Shown: positions 7,890 to 14,854 of the stretch, one piece after another
How the letters are laid out: each line of letters opens with the position of its first letter
Numbering within the stretch: position 1 is the stretch's first letter
DNA from: an uncultured Candidatus Poseidoniales archaeon
Lineage (GTDB): Archaea; Thermoplasmatota; Poseidoniia; Poseidoniales; Thalassarchaeaceae
Direction of reading: 5' to 3'
Length of the DNA: 46,784 bases
Assembly: GCA_902560445.1 (NCBI GenBank)
Contig: CACELO010000008.1
Coordinates: 1-46,784 of the forward strand
Notes under the pieces: generated by a model
Told to the model about the DNA's origin: nothing
Database searches by the model: none
What the model saw: the letters and a program-made list of their open reading frames with translations, nothing else
Program-made: the position numbers and the translations under genes

Positions 7890-9086
7890 ATGATGCGCCA
7901 CTTGGTCGTTCCAAACCGCGAGGTCGAGGCCGTTTTAGGCCACGTCCGTGCTCGTGGATGGGGTTCTCATAGCCACCGAGTATTCTCTAGCGAAGACGGA
8001 CACTCCCGCCTAATTCCCTTAGATATCGGCGCCCCCCTAGAACTACCAGCAGCCTTAGAATATCCAATTGAGATGCATAAAGGCGTTCCCGATGAAAAAA
8101 TAGAGACAGATTGGCTTGCTCTTCTCACATCGGAAGTAAGCCAACAGACAATACAAGAAAGGGGGGAATCCTGGCCATCAAATCATGAGTTTGTAGGTGA
8201 TATGATGATTGTCAGAATAGACGATGAAGTCGCTCAATTTACGGATTCTATTGCAAGAGCAAAACTCGGAGCACACCCCCACATTCGCTTACTATTAGCC
8301 GATGAGGGAGTAGATGGTGAATTCAGAATCAGACAACTGAAGCCGATAGGCGCTAGGTTAGCCGATAGAGTTCTAGCTGGCCCCAGCCTAGAATTTGCTC
8401 CACCCGAACTCCTGACCACAGAGGTCGCCGTAAAAGAAAGCGGACGCGTTATTCTATGCGATCCTACGAAAGCATACTTCTCTACTAAATTACAAACAGA
8501 AAGACTCGAAACTCTCGCCTTAGCCAAAGAATTACGAAATGAAATCGGTCGCCCTTTGAGAATTGCAGACCCGTTTTGTGGAGTCGGCCCCGCTCTCGCA
8601 ACCTTACTCGCCGAGGCCGATTTAGTCTCTGATTTACTTGCTACCGACCTTAACCCAGACGCAGTAAAACTACTCATGGCAAACCTCTCAAAATGGGATA
8701 GAAGAACATATCCAGAAGGTGCAATCGAGCTTCAGCGTATCCATGAAAACCGACTAGTTGGAATGGCGGATGCACTAACTTTGAGCGATGATTCAGAGAT
8801 CGCAGGAAAATGGGATCTAGTATTGGTCAACTTACCTCATCGCACGATTGAATTCCTTCCTGTAATTATTCCACTACTGAACCGGAATTCTCCTTCTATG
8901 ATTAGAGGCAGAGCAATTGTAGATGAATCAGAAATTGAGCAGGCAAATGAAACGATTCGAGCCTGTCTCCCTAAACTGATGCCGAATAAACCACAACCAT
9001 CTCTGAAAATTAAGCGAGACTACAGTTCTACATTACGCCTTTGCTCCTTCCAAGCGTGGCTAAGTCCTCAGGAGGAAACGAATTGA
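7890..9086 (+). CDS. trm5: tRNA (guanine37-N1)-methyltransferase, Trm5 family
   Basis: About 398 residues. The likely start is the double ATG at 7890/7893 (MMRHLVVPN). The C-terminal SAM domain shows ADPFCGVGPALATLL (D-FAGVGPF in archaeal Trm5), the acidic ATDLNPDAVKLLMANL (ALDxNPxAVxxxxENI) and VLVNLPHRTIEFLP (the MNLPHSAxEFL motif). Trm5 methylates G37 next to the anticodon and prevents frameshifting. The N-terminal part is divergent, as expected for the D1/D2 domains that recognise the tRNA body. Its TGA (9084-9086) overlaps the TTG start of the next gene, so the two are translationally coupled. Family assignment is strong; the exact position modified is inferred. Confidence 0.85.
   Translation: MMRHLVVPNREVEAVLGHVRARGWGSHSHRVFSSEDGHSRLIPLDIGAPLELPAALEYPIEMHKGVPDEKIETDWLALLTSEVSQQTIQERGESWPSNHEFVGDMMIVRIDDEVAQFTDSIARAKLGAHPHIRLLLADEGVDGEFRIRQLKPIGARLADRVLAGPSLEFAPPELLTTEVAVKESGRVILCDPTKAYFSTKLQTERLETLALAKELRNEIGRPLRIADPFCGVGPALATLLAEADLVSDLLATDLNPDAVKLLMANLSKWDRRTYPEGAIELQRIHENRLVGMADALTLSDDSEIAGKWDLVLVNLPHRTIEFLPVIIPLLNRNSPSMIRGRAIVDESEIEQANETIRACLPKLMPNKPQPSLKIKRDYSSTLRLCSFQAWLSPQEETN
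9070..9085 (+). promoter_or_regulatory. Shine-Dalgarno and TTG start deciding the ligase start
   Basis: AGGAGG (9070-9075) lies 7 bases before TTG (9083-9085). The TTG overlaps the Trm5 stop codon (TTGA at 9083-9086). This fixes the ligase start at 9083 rather than an in-frame TTG at 9041 and points to re-initiation of ribosomes arriving from trm5. Confidence 0.8.
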
Positions 9087-10759
9087 AAAATATCCTCAGT
9101 TCTCTTGCAGAGAAAGCCGATGAAAACCCAGACAAGATAGCTTTCATATTCCCCAAAAAAGACACACTCGAGACTGATTACGACCAAATAAGCTTCAAAG
9201 AATTAGAAGAAAAAAGTAGCAGAGCTGCAGATTTTCTCTGGCGCCATGGTTTCCACAGTGGTGTTGTTACACTTGTATTGGTTAAGCCCAGTATAGATTT
9301 TGTCATCCTCCTCTATGGCATGCTGAAAACAGGTGCAATTCCATTACTCCTCCCTAGCCTGAATATTCGTAGTAGATTTGGAAGAAGAGAATTAAGAAAA
9401 ATTCTGAAAAGAGCAAATCCGAGGGGGATTATCGGTTCTACATTCAGCCTCATAGTAAGCAAATTCTTCCTTCTTTCAAACAAGCCAGAAAGAGAACTTA
9501 AATTTTCAAAATTAAAGAAACATTTCTCTAACCATTTAAGCCCTAAATCATTCGAAATAAACTCTGAGCTAGACTGGGGTAAAACATCTGCTTTTGTGAA
9601 GTATACAACGGGAACCACCGGTCCCGCTAAGGGCGTAATTTATACTCATAGTATGTTACATTCCCATCTGAAAGTATTACACTCACAGGGCCTTACTGAC
9701 AGAGACATATTCTACGGTAGGGGAGGAACTCTACTAGTCCATCCAATTCTTGGTATCACATCAATAGTAAACATGTCATCACCAAAACAGACCACAGGAA
9801 TAGACATCGTCCTTGCTTGCAAAAAATGGAAAGCAACGACCGCCTTTCTCTCACCACCTTCGGCAATCAATCTAGCAGGTTATATTGCTACAGAACCTCG
9901 ATCTGAGAATCATAAGATGTTGCCTTCAGTTAGGAGATTGTATGTGGGCGGAGAATCTGTAGCGGCAAAAGTTGCCGAAATAATAGAACCTCATCTTTCT
10001 GATGACCGCCCATCGGACGGTGGTTTTCATTTGGTCTATGGCGCTACCGAAGGATTTCCCCTGTGCTACGCACCATATTCTACGATTACAGAAACTGAAC
10101 ATCAGACATCTTCAGGAAGAGGTGTATGTTTAGGCAGAGAGGCCATTGACGTGAAATTGAGAATATTATCCTACGATAGTTCAGCAGAACTCAATGATTT
10201 ACCCGTCATGAAAAACTCAGACCTAATATCACAAATCCCAATTGGAGAAATAGCGGTTAATGGCCCTGTAGTTTATTCGTGTTTGATAGGAGAAGATGAA
10301 GATACTTTCGGAGGCCAATTATCGTGGGCTATCGATAATACCGACCAGACAAAATGGCATAGAACAGGAGATTTAGGTTACAGAGATGAAGAAGGAAAGA
10401 TTTGGCTTGTAGGTAGAAAATCACATTCAGTAGAATTAGTAGACGGCTCATCCCTTTACACAAAACAGATAGAAGAGTTCTTCAACTCAAACATTGGAAT
10501 CAGAACAGCACTTGTTCAGGGGTTACAAAACGATACCCCAATTTTATTGGTCGAAAAATCCAACAAAAACTGGTCGAAAACAAAGCCTTTGATTATACAA
10601 CAGTTACCTAACCTTTCAGAATTGTATGGGAAAAATTTGAGACTCGAAATTATGCTATTCGAAGAAGAATTTCCTGTTGACAGAGGGCATGAGGCAAAAA
10701 TAGAGAGAGAAAAACTCAACTCTTGGGTAGTCAATAAGTTACAAAATAGCACACCCTAA
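9083..10759 (+). CDS. OleC-like acyl-AMP ligase (possible olefin beta-lactone synthetase)
   Basis: 558 residues of the ANL adenylating superfamily. The P-loop YTTGTTGPAKG is at 174-184, the A5 motif YGATE at 319-323, and the A7/A8 motifs HRTGDLGYRDEEGK and GRKSH near 426-450. Beyond the superfamily motifs, several stretches resemble bacterial OleC: YGATEGFP, the GRGVCLGR segment after it, GEIAVNGPVV, GRKSHSVE and YTKQIEEFFNSNIGIRTALV. OleC activates beta-hydroxy acids with ATP and closes a beta-lactone. No OleA, OleB or OleD homologue is visible nearby, so the substrate may differ, and an ordinary fatty-acyl-AMP/CoA ligase is the alternative. The gene overlaps the trm5 stop and is followed 9 bases later by an anchored hydrolase. 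Confidence 0.75.
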   Translation: MKNILSSLAEKADENPDKIAFIFPKKDTLETDYDQISFKELEEKSSRAADFLWRHGFHSGVVTLVLVKPSIDFVILLYGMLKTGAIPLLLPSLNIRSRFGRRELRKILKRANPRGIIGSTFSLIVSKFFLLSNKPERELKFSKLKKHFSNHLSPKSFEINSELDWGKTSAFVKYTTGTTGPAKGVIYTHSMLHSHLKVLHSQGLTDRDIFYGRGGTLLVHPILGITSIVNMSSPKQTTGIDIVLACKKWKATTAFLSPPSAINLAGYIATEPRSENHKMLPSVRRLYVGGESVAAKVAEIIEPHLSDDRPSDGGFHLVYGATEGFPLCYAPYSTITETEHQTSSGRGVCLGREAIDVKLRILSYDSSAELNDLPVMKNSDLISQIPIGEIAVNGPVVYSCLIGEDEDTFGGQLSWAIDNTDQTKWHRTGDLGYRDEEGKIWLVGRKSHSVELVDGSSLYTKQIEEFFNSNIGIRTALVQGLQNDTPILLVEKSNKNWSKTKPLIIQQLPNLSELYGKNLRLEIMLFEEEFPVDRGHEAKIEREKLNSWVVNKLQNSTP

Positions 10760-10768
10760 CGGCCGGTT

Positions 10769-11806
10769 ATGAAAATCGACCCAAAGAGCCGACCTGTTCA
10801 AATTACAGTAGCTCTGATGATTGTACTTCCCACAGTCTATCTCGGTCTAGGATATGTTATCGCATCCCAAGCAATAGCCGCAAAACCCGGTTGCTATGTT
10901 TGGGAGGATAATCATCCAGATTCGTGGACTTCTTTCGATGATTGGGAATCTTTTGGAACCGGAGAGGTTGCAGAAGAGAGAGTAGCCATTAGGCAAAACT
11001 TCGATGCTAGTCCGTACCAAATGGACTCCTATGAAAATGCAAGCTTCCCACCCAGAGGAGACGACCTGTCGATTACCCTTAGAGGGTGGTATGTCGAAGT
11101 TGATCCAGAAGCGCCAGTTGTTATCCTGACCCACGGAATGCCCTCTAATGGAAATTGCAAACCAGAAATGCTCCTCATGCAAGCCTTCCTTGCCGAGGGG
11201 GGTATCAATTCGCTTTCCTTTAGTTTGAGGAATTACGGTTACAGCGACCAAGTCAGCGACTACATTGCAGTCGGACAGGTTGAGTATGTCGATATTCTTG
11301 GAGCCTATGATTGGCTAATTGATTCCAAAGGATACCAAGCCGGAGAAGTCGGATTGGCCGGAATCTCACTTGGTGGAACAGCAGCCTTTGCCTTTGAGGA
11401 TGAGCCGGGTATTGCGGCGATGTGGCTCGATAGTGCAGTTCTTGACTTCCCGCTAGTTGTTCGCAATGAATTGGGAAGAATGGGCTTTCCCGCATTCCTT
11501 GGAGGAGCAGCAATCACAGTTGGTGGTTGGATGGCAGGCGCCGATCTCGATGGACGAAACCCAATTCATGCTGCTGATGCCGCAGGAGACCGCCCAGTTT
11601 TCCTCACTCATGGGCTTGAGGACACCAGAGTGTCAGTAGAACATGCAGAGCGATTTGAGGAGAGAATGACCCAGAATGGTGGTAATGTCGAAACTTGGTA
11701 TGTCGAAGACAGGGCACACGTTGATGCGATGTGGAGTGATTCGGAAGAATACGAACACCGTCTGACTTCATTTTTCCATGATGCATTTGGTATGAATGGC
11801 AGTTAA
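10769..11806 (+). CDS. Membrane-anchored alpha/beta hydrolase (serine esterase/lipase type)
   Basis: 345 residues. One hydrophobic segment near 11-34 is a signal anchor or uncleaved signal, so the catalytic domain is probably outside. The alpha/beta-hydrolase pattern is clear: VILTHGMPSNG (118-128, oxyanion region), LAGISLGG (196-203) with Ser200 as nucleophile, LTHGLEDTRV with the likely acid, and RAHVDAMW with the likely histidine. OleB, the beta-lactone decarboxylase, uses an aspartate nucleophile, so this is not OleB. Start ATG 10769 is 9 bases after the OleC-like gene, implying joint expression. Esterase, lipase or lactonase activity would all fit. Confidence 0.85.
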   Translation: MKIDPKSRPVQITVALMIVLPTVYLGLGYVIASQAIAAKPGCYVWEDNHPDSWTSFDDWESFGTGEVAEERVAIRQNFDASPYQMDSYENASFPPRGDDLSITLRGWYVEVDPEAPVVILTHGMPSNGNCKPEMLLMQAFLAEGGINSLSFSLRNYGYSDQVSDYIAVGQVEYVDILGAYDWLIDSKGYQAGEVGLAGISLGGTAAFAFEDEPGIAAMWLDSAVLDFPLVVRNELGRMGFPAFLGGAAITVGGWMAGADLDGRNPIHAADAAGDRPVFLTHGLEDTRVSVEHAERFEERMTQNGGNVETWYVEDRAHVDAMWSDSEEYEHRLTSFFHDAFGMNGS

Positions 11807-11816
11807 TGACGCCACT

Positions 11817-11830
11817 ATCTTTTTGCTTTC
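11817..11830 (+). terminator. T-rich run after the hydrolase
   Basis: ATCTTTTTGCTTTC, with five consecutive T at 11820-11824, lies just after the hydrolase stop at 11806. Pyrimidine/T runs of this kind terminate archaeal transcription. There is no accompanying hairpin. Confidence 0.35.
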
Positions 11831-11848
11831 ACATACATAGAGTATAGC

Positions 11849-12348
11849 GTGCCAATAGAAATTCTCGGAGCGATTGCCGCCGATGCTGGGGGAGAATCGA
11901 TGCACAAAAGCAAAGAAAAAAAGAAACTCGAAGCCGCCAAAGACGATCCAGAAGAATATGCAAGAGTCTTGGAAGAAATCGAAAAAAGAAAGGAAAGAAC
12001 AAGGCAGCTGTTTATCTGGTCGGTTTGTTTTTGATTATTCTGGTTTTTCAGTCAGCCCCAACGTTAGGCACCTTTGTCGTAATCAGTTTGACATTCTACG
12101 CGCTAAGAAACGAAAAAACGTCTCCGCAAGGAGATGAAGCCGAAGCTCGAACCGATTCAGACACAAGCCCCAGGACACTCTCTCCATCAGAACGCCAAGA
12201 ACTAATGTCAAGAAAGTGTTCAGTACCTGGATGTAACACAGGAAATTTTCGGATGACAGATTATTGTCATAAACATCAAGCCCACATTTCATCAAATTCA
12301 GAACCAGAAACTGAGGAAGAAGAAAATTGGTGGGGAGACGGGAATTAG
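11849..12348 (+). CDS. Small membrane protein with C-terminal Cys/His motif, split by an apparent frameshift
   Basis: The reading frame from GTG 11849 gives a charged helix (KSKEKKKLEAAKDD, LEEIEKRKER) and stops after 61 codons at 12034. In the -1 frame, codons from about 11996 onward read KNKAAVYLVGLFLIILVF, a good membrane helix, and continue through a second hydrophobic stretch to 12348. That part ends with CSVPGC...YCHKH, a possible zinc site of Cys/His type. One missing A in the run of six (GAAAAAAG, near 11985) would restore one continuous protein. I therefore read this as one gene carrying a real or sequencing frameshift; two overlapping genes, the second starting at TTG 12025, are the alternative. 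No known family. Confidence 0.55.
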
Positions 12349-12424
12349 TGGCGCCCCGACCGGGATTTGAACCCGGGTCGAAGCCTCGACAGGGCTTCAT
12401 GATAGGCCACTACACCATCGGGGC
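12349..12424 (-). tRNA. tRNA-Asp (anticodon GTC), CCA encoded
   Basis: On the minus strand the acceptor GCCCCGA pairs with TCGGGGC. The anticodon stem AAGCC/GGCTT encloses the loop CTGTCGA, giving anticodon GTC (Asp). The T arm is CCGGG-TTCAAAT-CCCGG, and GCCA closes the 3' end, so CCA is encoded. There is no intron. The CCA complement (12349-12351) directly abuts the stop codon of the convergent gene (12346-12348). Confidence 0.95.
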
Positions 12425-12558
12425 AGGAATCGGCACGACTACCGTTCTCTATTTCAATCGCTCGCGTGGAGCGGGTGTTGATATTTTCACAAATTGGTAT
12501 TAGTTATGGAAGAAAAAACGGGGTATTGTTCATCACCCTTCTTCTGCCGCAATTCTCT

Positions 12559-13143
12559 ATGAGTGGGAGCCGCCTTGTCATCGATGTAATCGACAATGGC
12601 GGCCAATGGACACATCGAGAATGGCGTATGTTACGTTACATGGGAGTAGATACCCAAATCCTCGCCAACGATACTCCAATCTCTGAACTTCGAAAATTAG
12701 ACGGATTGGTTCTTTCAGGTGGCGCCGCCCGCGTTGGATTAACCGGAGAACTAGGCAATTGTGCGGCTTATCTAGAGCTAGCTGTTCCAATCTTAGGGAT
12801 ATGTGCCGGCCATCAATTCATGGCTGGCCATTATGGCGGGCGAGCCGCAGAAGCGCCTGCTCCTGAGTTTGGTGCAGCGACAATCAATCTCATCGATGGC
12901 GGAGGGCCATTATTCGATGGCACTCCGGAATCTCAGACTGTATGGGAGAGCCATAATGATGAGGTCGTCGAATTACCTGAGGGGTTCAGAATCACAGCTC
13001 GTAGCGAATCATGCGAGATTCAAGCCATGGAGAACTCAGCATTAAACCGATTTGGATTACAATTCCACCCAGAAGTGAATGACTCCGAGTATGGTTCAAA
13101 GATATTCGAGAACTTCGTAGACATCTGTCGCAGGGCCCTTTAG
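12559..13143 (+). CDS. guaAA: GMP synthase glutamine amidotransferase subunit
   Basis: 194 residues from ATG 12559; longer readings run back into a non-coding leader. It is a class I glutaminase: LVIDVIDNGGQWTHR at the N-terminus, LVLSGG (50-55), LGICAGHQF with nucleophile Cys82, and LQFHPEV with His170 and Glu172 completing the triad. In archaea the glutaminase (GuaAA) and the ATP-pyrophosphatase/synthetase (GuaAB) of GMP synthase are separate proteins, and length and motifs match the former. It releases ammonia from glutamine for XMP amination. The partner gene is not in this window. The stop codon sits in the loop of a GC-rich hairpin (13133-13148). Confidence 0.92.
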   Translation: MSGSRLVIDVIDNGGQWTHREWRMLRYMGVDTQILANDTPISELRKLDGLVLSGGAARVGLTGELGNCAAYLELAVPILGICAGHQFMAGHYGGRAAEAPAPEFGAATINLIDGGGPLFDGTPESQTVWESHNDEVVELPEGFRITARSESCEIQAMENSALNRFGLQFHPEVNDSEYGSKIFENFVDICRRAL

Positions 13144-13148
13144 GGCCC
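13133..13148 (+). promoter_or_regulatory. GC hairpin spanning the guaAA stop codon
   Basis: GGGCCC-TTTA-GGGCCC (13133-13148) forms a 6-bp all-GC stem whose 4-base loop and 3' arm contain the TAG stop of guaAA. The next gene begins at 13197. It may act as a pause or processing site; no T run follows. Confidence 0.4.
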
Positions 13149-13196
13149 AATTACGCGATGAGCAGATTGAAGAAGGGTTGGTAAGTCGACTGCCCG

Positions 13197-13466
13197 ATGG
13201 CGAACAGGCTTACGCTCTACAAGTGCCGCTCCTGCAACCGCACGGACAGAAAGGAGTATGATCCAGACGGCAACGTGCCTTGCAATCACTGTAGTTCCGT
13301 TATGGAAGCAATCGAGGTACGATACAAGTGTGTTCGCTGTGGACACATCGAATGGATGGAAGTTGGGGCAGTAGGTAAGTCATGCCACAAGTGCGGCTAC
13401 CGAATTTTCGTCAAGCCGCGAAAGGAAGGAACCGACCGCGGTTACAAAATTCTCAAAGCGCGCTGA
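13197..13466 (+). CDS. rpoP: DNA-directed RNA polymerase subunit P (Rpb12-like) with an extra N-terminal zinc ribbon
   Basis: 89 residues with two zinc ribbons. The second (Cys45, Cys48, Cys63, Cys66) reads YKCVRCGHIEW...SCHKCGYRIFVKPR and ends YKILKAR, which matches archaeal RpoP (YKCxxC, CPxCxYKILVKPR, YVKAR). The first (Cys10, Cys13, Cys29, Cys32) is additional: typical RpoP is about 45-50 residues with one ribbon. RpoP/Rpb12 is a small structural subunit bridging the large polymerase subunits during assembly. Start ATG 13197 is unambiguous. Next to it are guaAA upstream and an RFC-like gene downstream. Confidence is high for the family, lower for the role of the extra ribbon. Confidence 0.85.
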   Translation: MANRLTLYKCRSCNRTDRKEYDPDGNVPCNHCSSVMEAIEVRYKCVRCGHIEWMEVGAVGKSCHKCGYRIFVKPRKEGTDRGYKILKAR

Positions 13467-13484
13467 AATCTCTTACTTCCTGTG

Positions 13485-13520
13485 GAATTAATGGCGCGGA
13501 GTTCAAGACCCGCCTAATTC
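13485..13520 (+). promoter_or_regulatory. Imperfect hairpin between rpoP and the RFC-like gene
   Basis: GAATTA (13485-13490) pairs with TAATTC (13515-13520), GGCG (13493-13496) with CGCC (13511-13514), and GG (13498-13499) with CC (13509-13510), with bulges AT and C and a 9-base loop. It ends 10 bases before the GTG start at 13531. It could be a leader structure or a processing signal. Confidence 0.35.
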
Positions 13521-13530
13521 ACGCTGATAC

Positions 13531-14670
13531 GTGGCGAGTTGGCTGAGTACACATGCTCCGCGCACCTTCGATGAATTGGCGGTGCCGAAAAGTGTCCAAG
13601 AGACACTCAAGAGTGCAAGCTTAGCCTCAGAACCCCCACATCTATTGATTACTGGTCCAGCCGGCGTTGGAAAAACCGCCTCCTGGCGATTGGTAGCGCG
13701 TCAGATGCTTGGTCCAGGATGGGGGTCTACCACACATGTTTTGCAAGCGCGCGATTTGATGAGAACTCGTGGTGCAATGGCAAAATTTGAGGAATTCCTT
13801 AGGCCTGGTGGTTCGGGTTCATCGGATACATTAGCAGGCCGTATGAGCCTAGATGCCTATGACCGAGGAATCATTTCAGCGTCGGAAGGAGATGTGGCAC
13901 CCGCGGGAGCCGAATTGGAAATCGAACCAGGTAGAATTCCAGTCAGCCGATTATTGGTGATAGAAGATGCAGATCATCTTGGAGGAATTAGACAGGCATA
14001 TCTTCGTCGAATGATGGAAACGGTCGGTGTCGCTAGCAGATTTGTCTTAGTCGCTAGAGCGCCTTCGCGCCTTATCGATGCAATCCGATCTAGGACCCAG
14101 ATGATCCGAATCCCCTCCTCAAGCCGTGAGATTGTAATCGATACAATGCAATCAATTGCCAAATCCGAATCAATCTCAGTCGATGAAGGCGTACTAGGCG
14201 ACTTGGCCTATGTTGCTGAGGGCAATTTACGAAAAGCAGTCTTCACATTGGAGATGTTACATGGACGAAAACTCACCGAAGATCGCTCCGCGGTACATCG
14301 CTTGGTTCAGGCCACAACGTTACAAGCTGGTAGGCATCTTCTGGAACTCGCACTTCGTGGCCGAGTTGTTGAATGGCGGTGGGAGAATGTTCGAGGCCGT
14401 CGTTCCAAGGTACTAGGCGGCGCAATAGCAGAGATTGATCGACTAATGAATGACCACGGATTAGATGCCGATGATATTATTTCACAACTCCATGATGTCC
14501 TGGTTGGCCGCCGTCTTTCATTACCGGATGAACTACGCTCTGATTTGATCACCTCATTGGCGATTTGCGATATACAAATTCGTAGTACTATGCACGCCAG
14601 AATCCCCTTTGAGAACTTTCTGCATAAGGCGGCGACATCTGGTAGAAAGCACGGCCTTGCCTTTGGTTAA
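13531..14670 (+). CDS. Clamp-loader (RFC small-subunit-like) AAA+ ATPase, divergent
   Basis: 379 residues from GTG 13531. The opening WLSTHAPRTFDELAVPKSVQETL matches RFC box II (KYRPxxFDElvG). Walker A is GPAGVGKT (42-49). Walker B is LLVIEDADHL (141-150), where RFC has LDEAD. The arginine-finger box SRC reads SRT (187-189). NLRKAVFTLEML matches the sensor-2 region (NxRxAIxxLQ). A C-terminal collar-like helical domain follows. RFC loads the PCNA sliding clamp. Differences are an insertion of roughly 50 residues between Walker A and B and the lost SRC cysteine. It is therefore RFC-family; it may be a paralogue alongside a canonical subunit elsewhere. The stop codon abuts tRNA-Arg. Confidence 0.8.
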   Translation: MASWLSTHAPRTFDELAVPKSVQETLKSASLASEPPHLLITGPAGVGKTASWRLVARQMLGPGWGSTTHVLQARDLMRTRGAMAKFEEFLRPGGSGSSDTLAGRMSLDAYDRGIISASEGDVAPAGAELEIEPGRIPVSRLLVIEDADHLGGIRQAYLRRMMETVGVASRFVLVARAPSRLIDAIRSRTQMIRIPSSSREIVIDTMQSIAKSESISVDEGVLGDLAYVAEGNLRKAVFTLEMLHGRKLTEDRSAVHRLVQATTLQAGRHLLELALRGRVVEWRWENVRGRRSKVLGGAIAEIDRLMNDHGLDADDIISQLHDVLVGRRLSLPDELRSDLITSLAICDIQIRSTMHARIPFENFLHKAATSGRKHGLAFG

Positions 14671-14748
14671 TGGCGGGCGCGGCAGGATTCGAACCCGCGG
14701 TCCCTGGCTTAGGAGGCCAGTGCATTATCCAGGCTATGCTACACGCCC
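14671..14748 (-). tRNA. tRNA-Arg (anticodon CCT), CCA encoded
   Basis: On the minus strand the acceptor GGGCGTG pairs with CGCGCCC (one G-U pair). The anticodon stem CTGGC/GCCAG encloses loop CTCCTAA, giving anticodon CCT (Arg, AGG codons). The T arm GCGGG-TTCGAAT-CCTGC and 3' GCCA are clear. No intron. The CCA complement (14671-14673) starts at the base after the TAA of the convergent RFC-like gene. Confidence 0.95.
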
Positions 14749-14854
14749 ACTTCGGCGACTGCATCCACCTCAAGAACTCTGAGGGTGTCCAAATTGCTAC
14801 TTTGACCTCTGATTTGAGCCGAGAGAATCAAGCCATGTTCGATGTCGGACAGGC

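Noticed and set aside
9313-9618. Open frame of 101 codons on the minus strand inside the ligase gene
   Set aside because: It lies wholly opposite a well-supported gene and has no domain or ribosome site.
10769-11806. Reading the hydrolase as OleB, the partner of OleC
   Set aside because: OleB uses an aspartate nucleophile; this protein has serine in GISLG and an N-terminal membrane anchor.
11980-12030. Programmed -1 frameshift site at the A run
   Set aside because: The phase of the six-A run (GAA AAA AGA) is not the standard X-XXY-YYZ heptamer and no downstream stem or pseudoknot is evident; a simple indel is more likely.
13485-13520. Decayed tRNA end, because the loop contains GTTCAA and the arms are GC-rich
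   Set aside because: The loop does not fit a T loop in either orientation and no acceptor or anticodon arm accompanies it.
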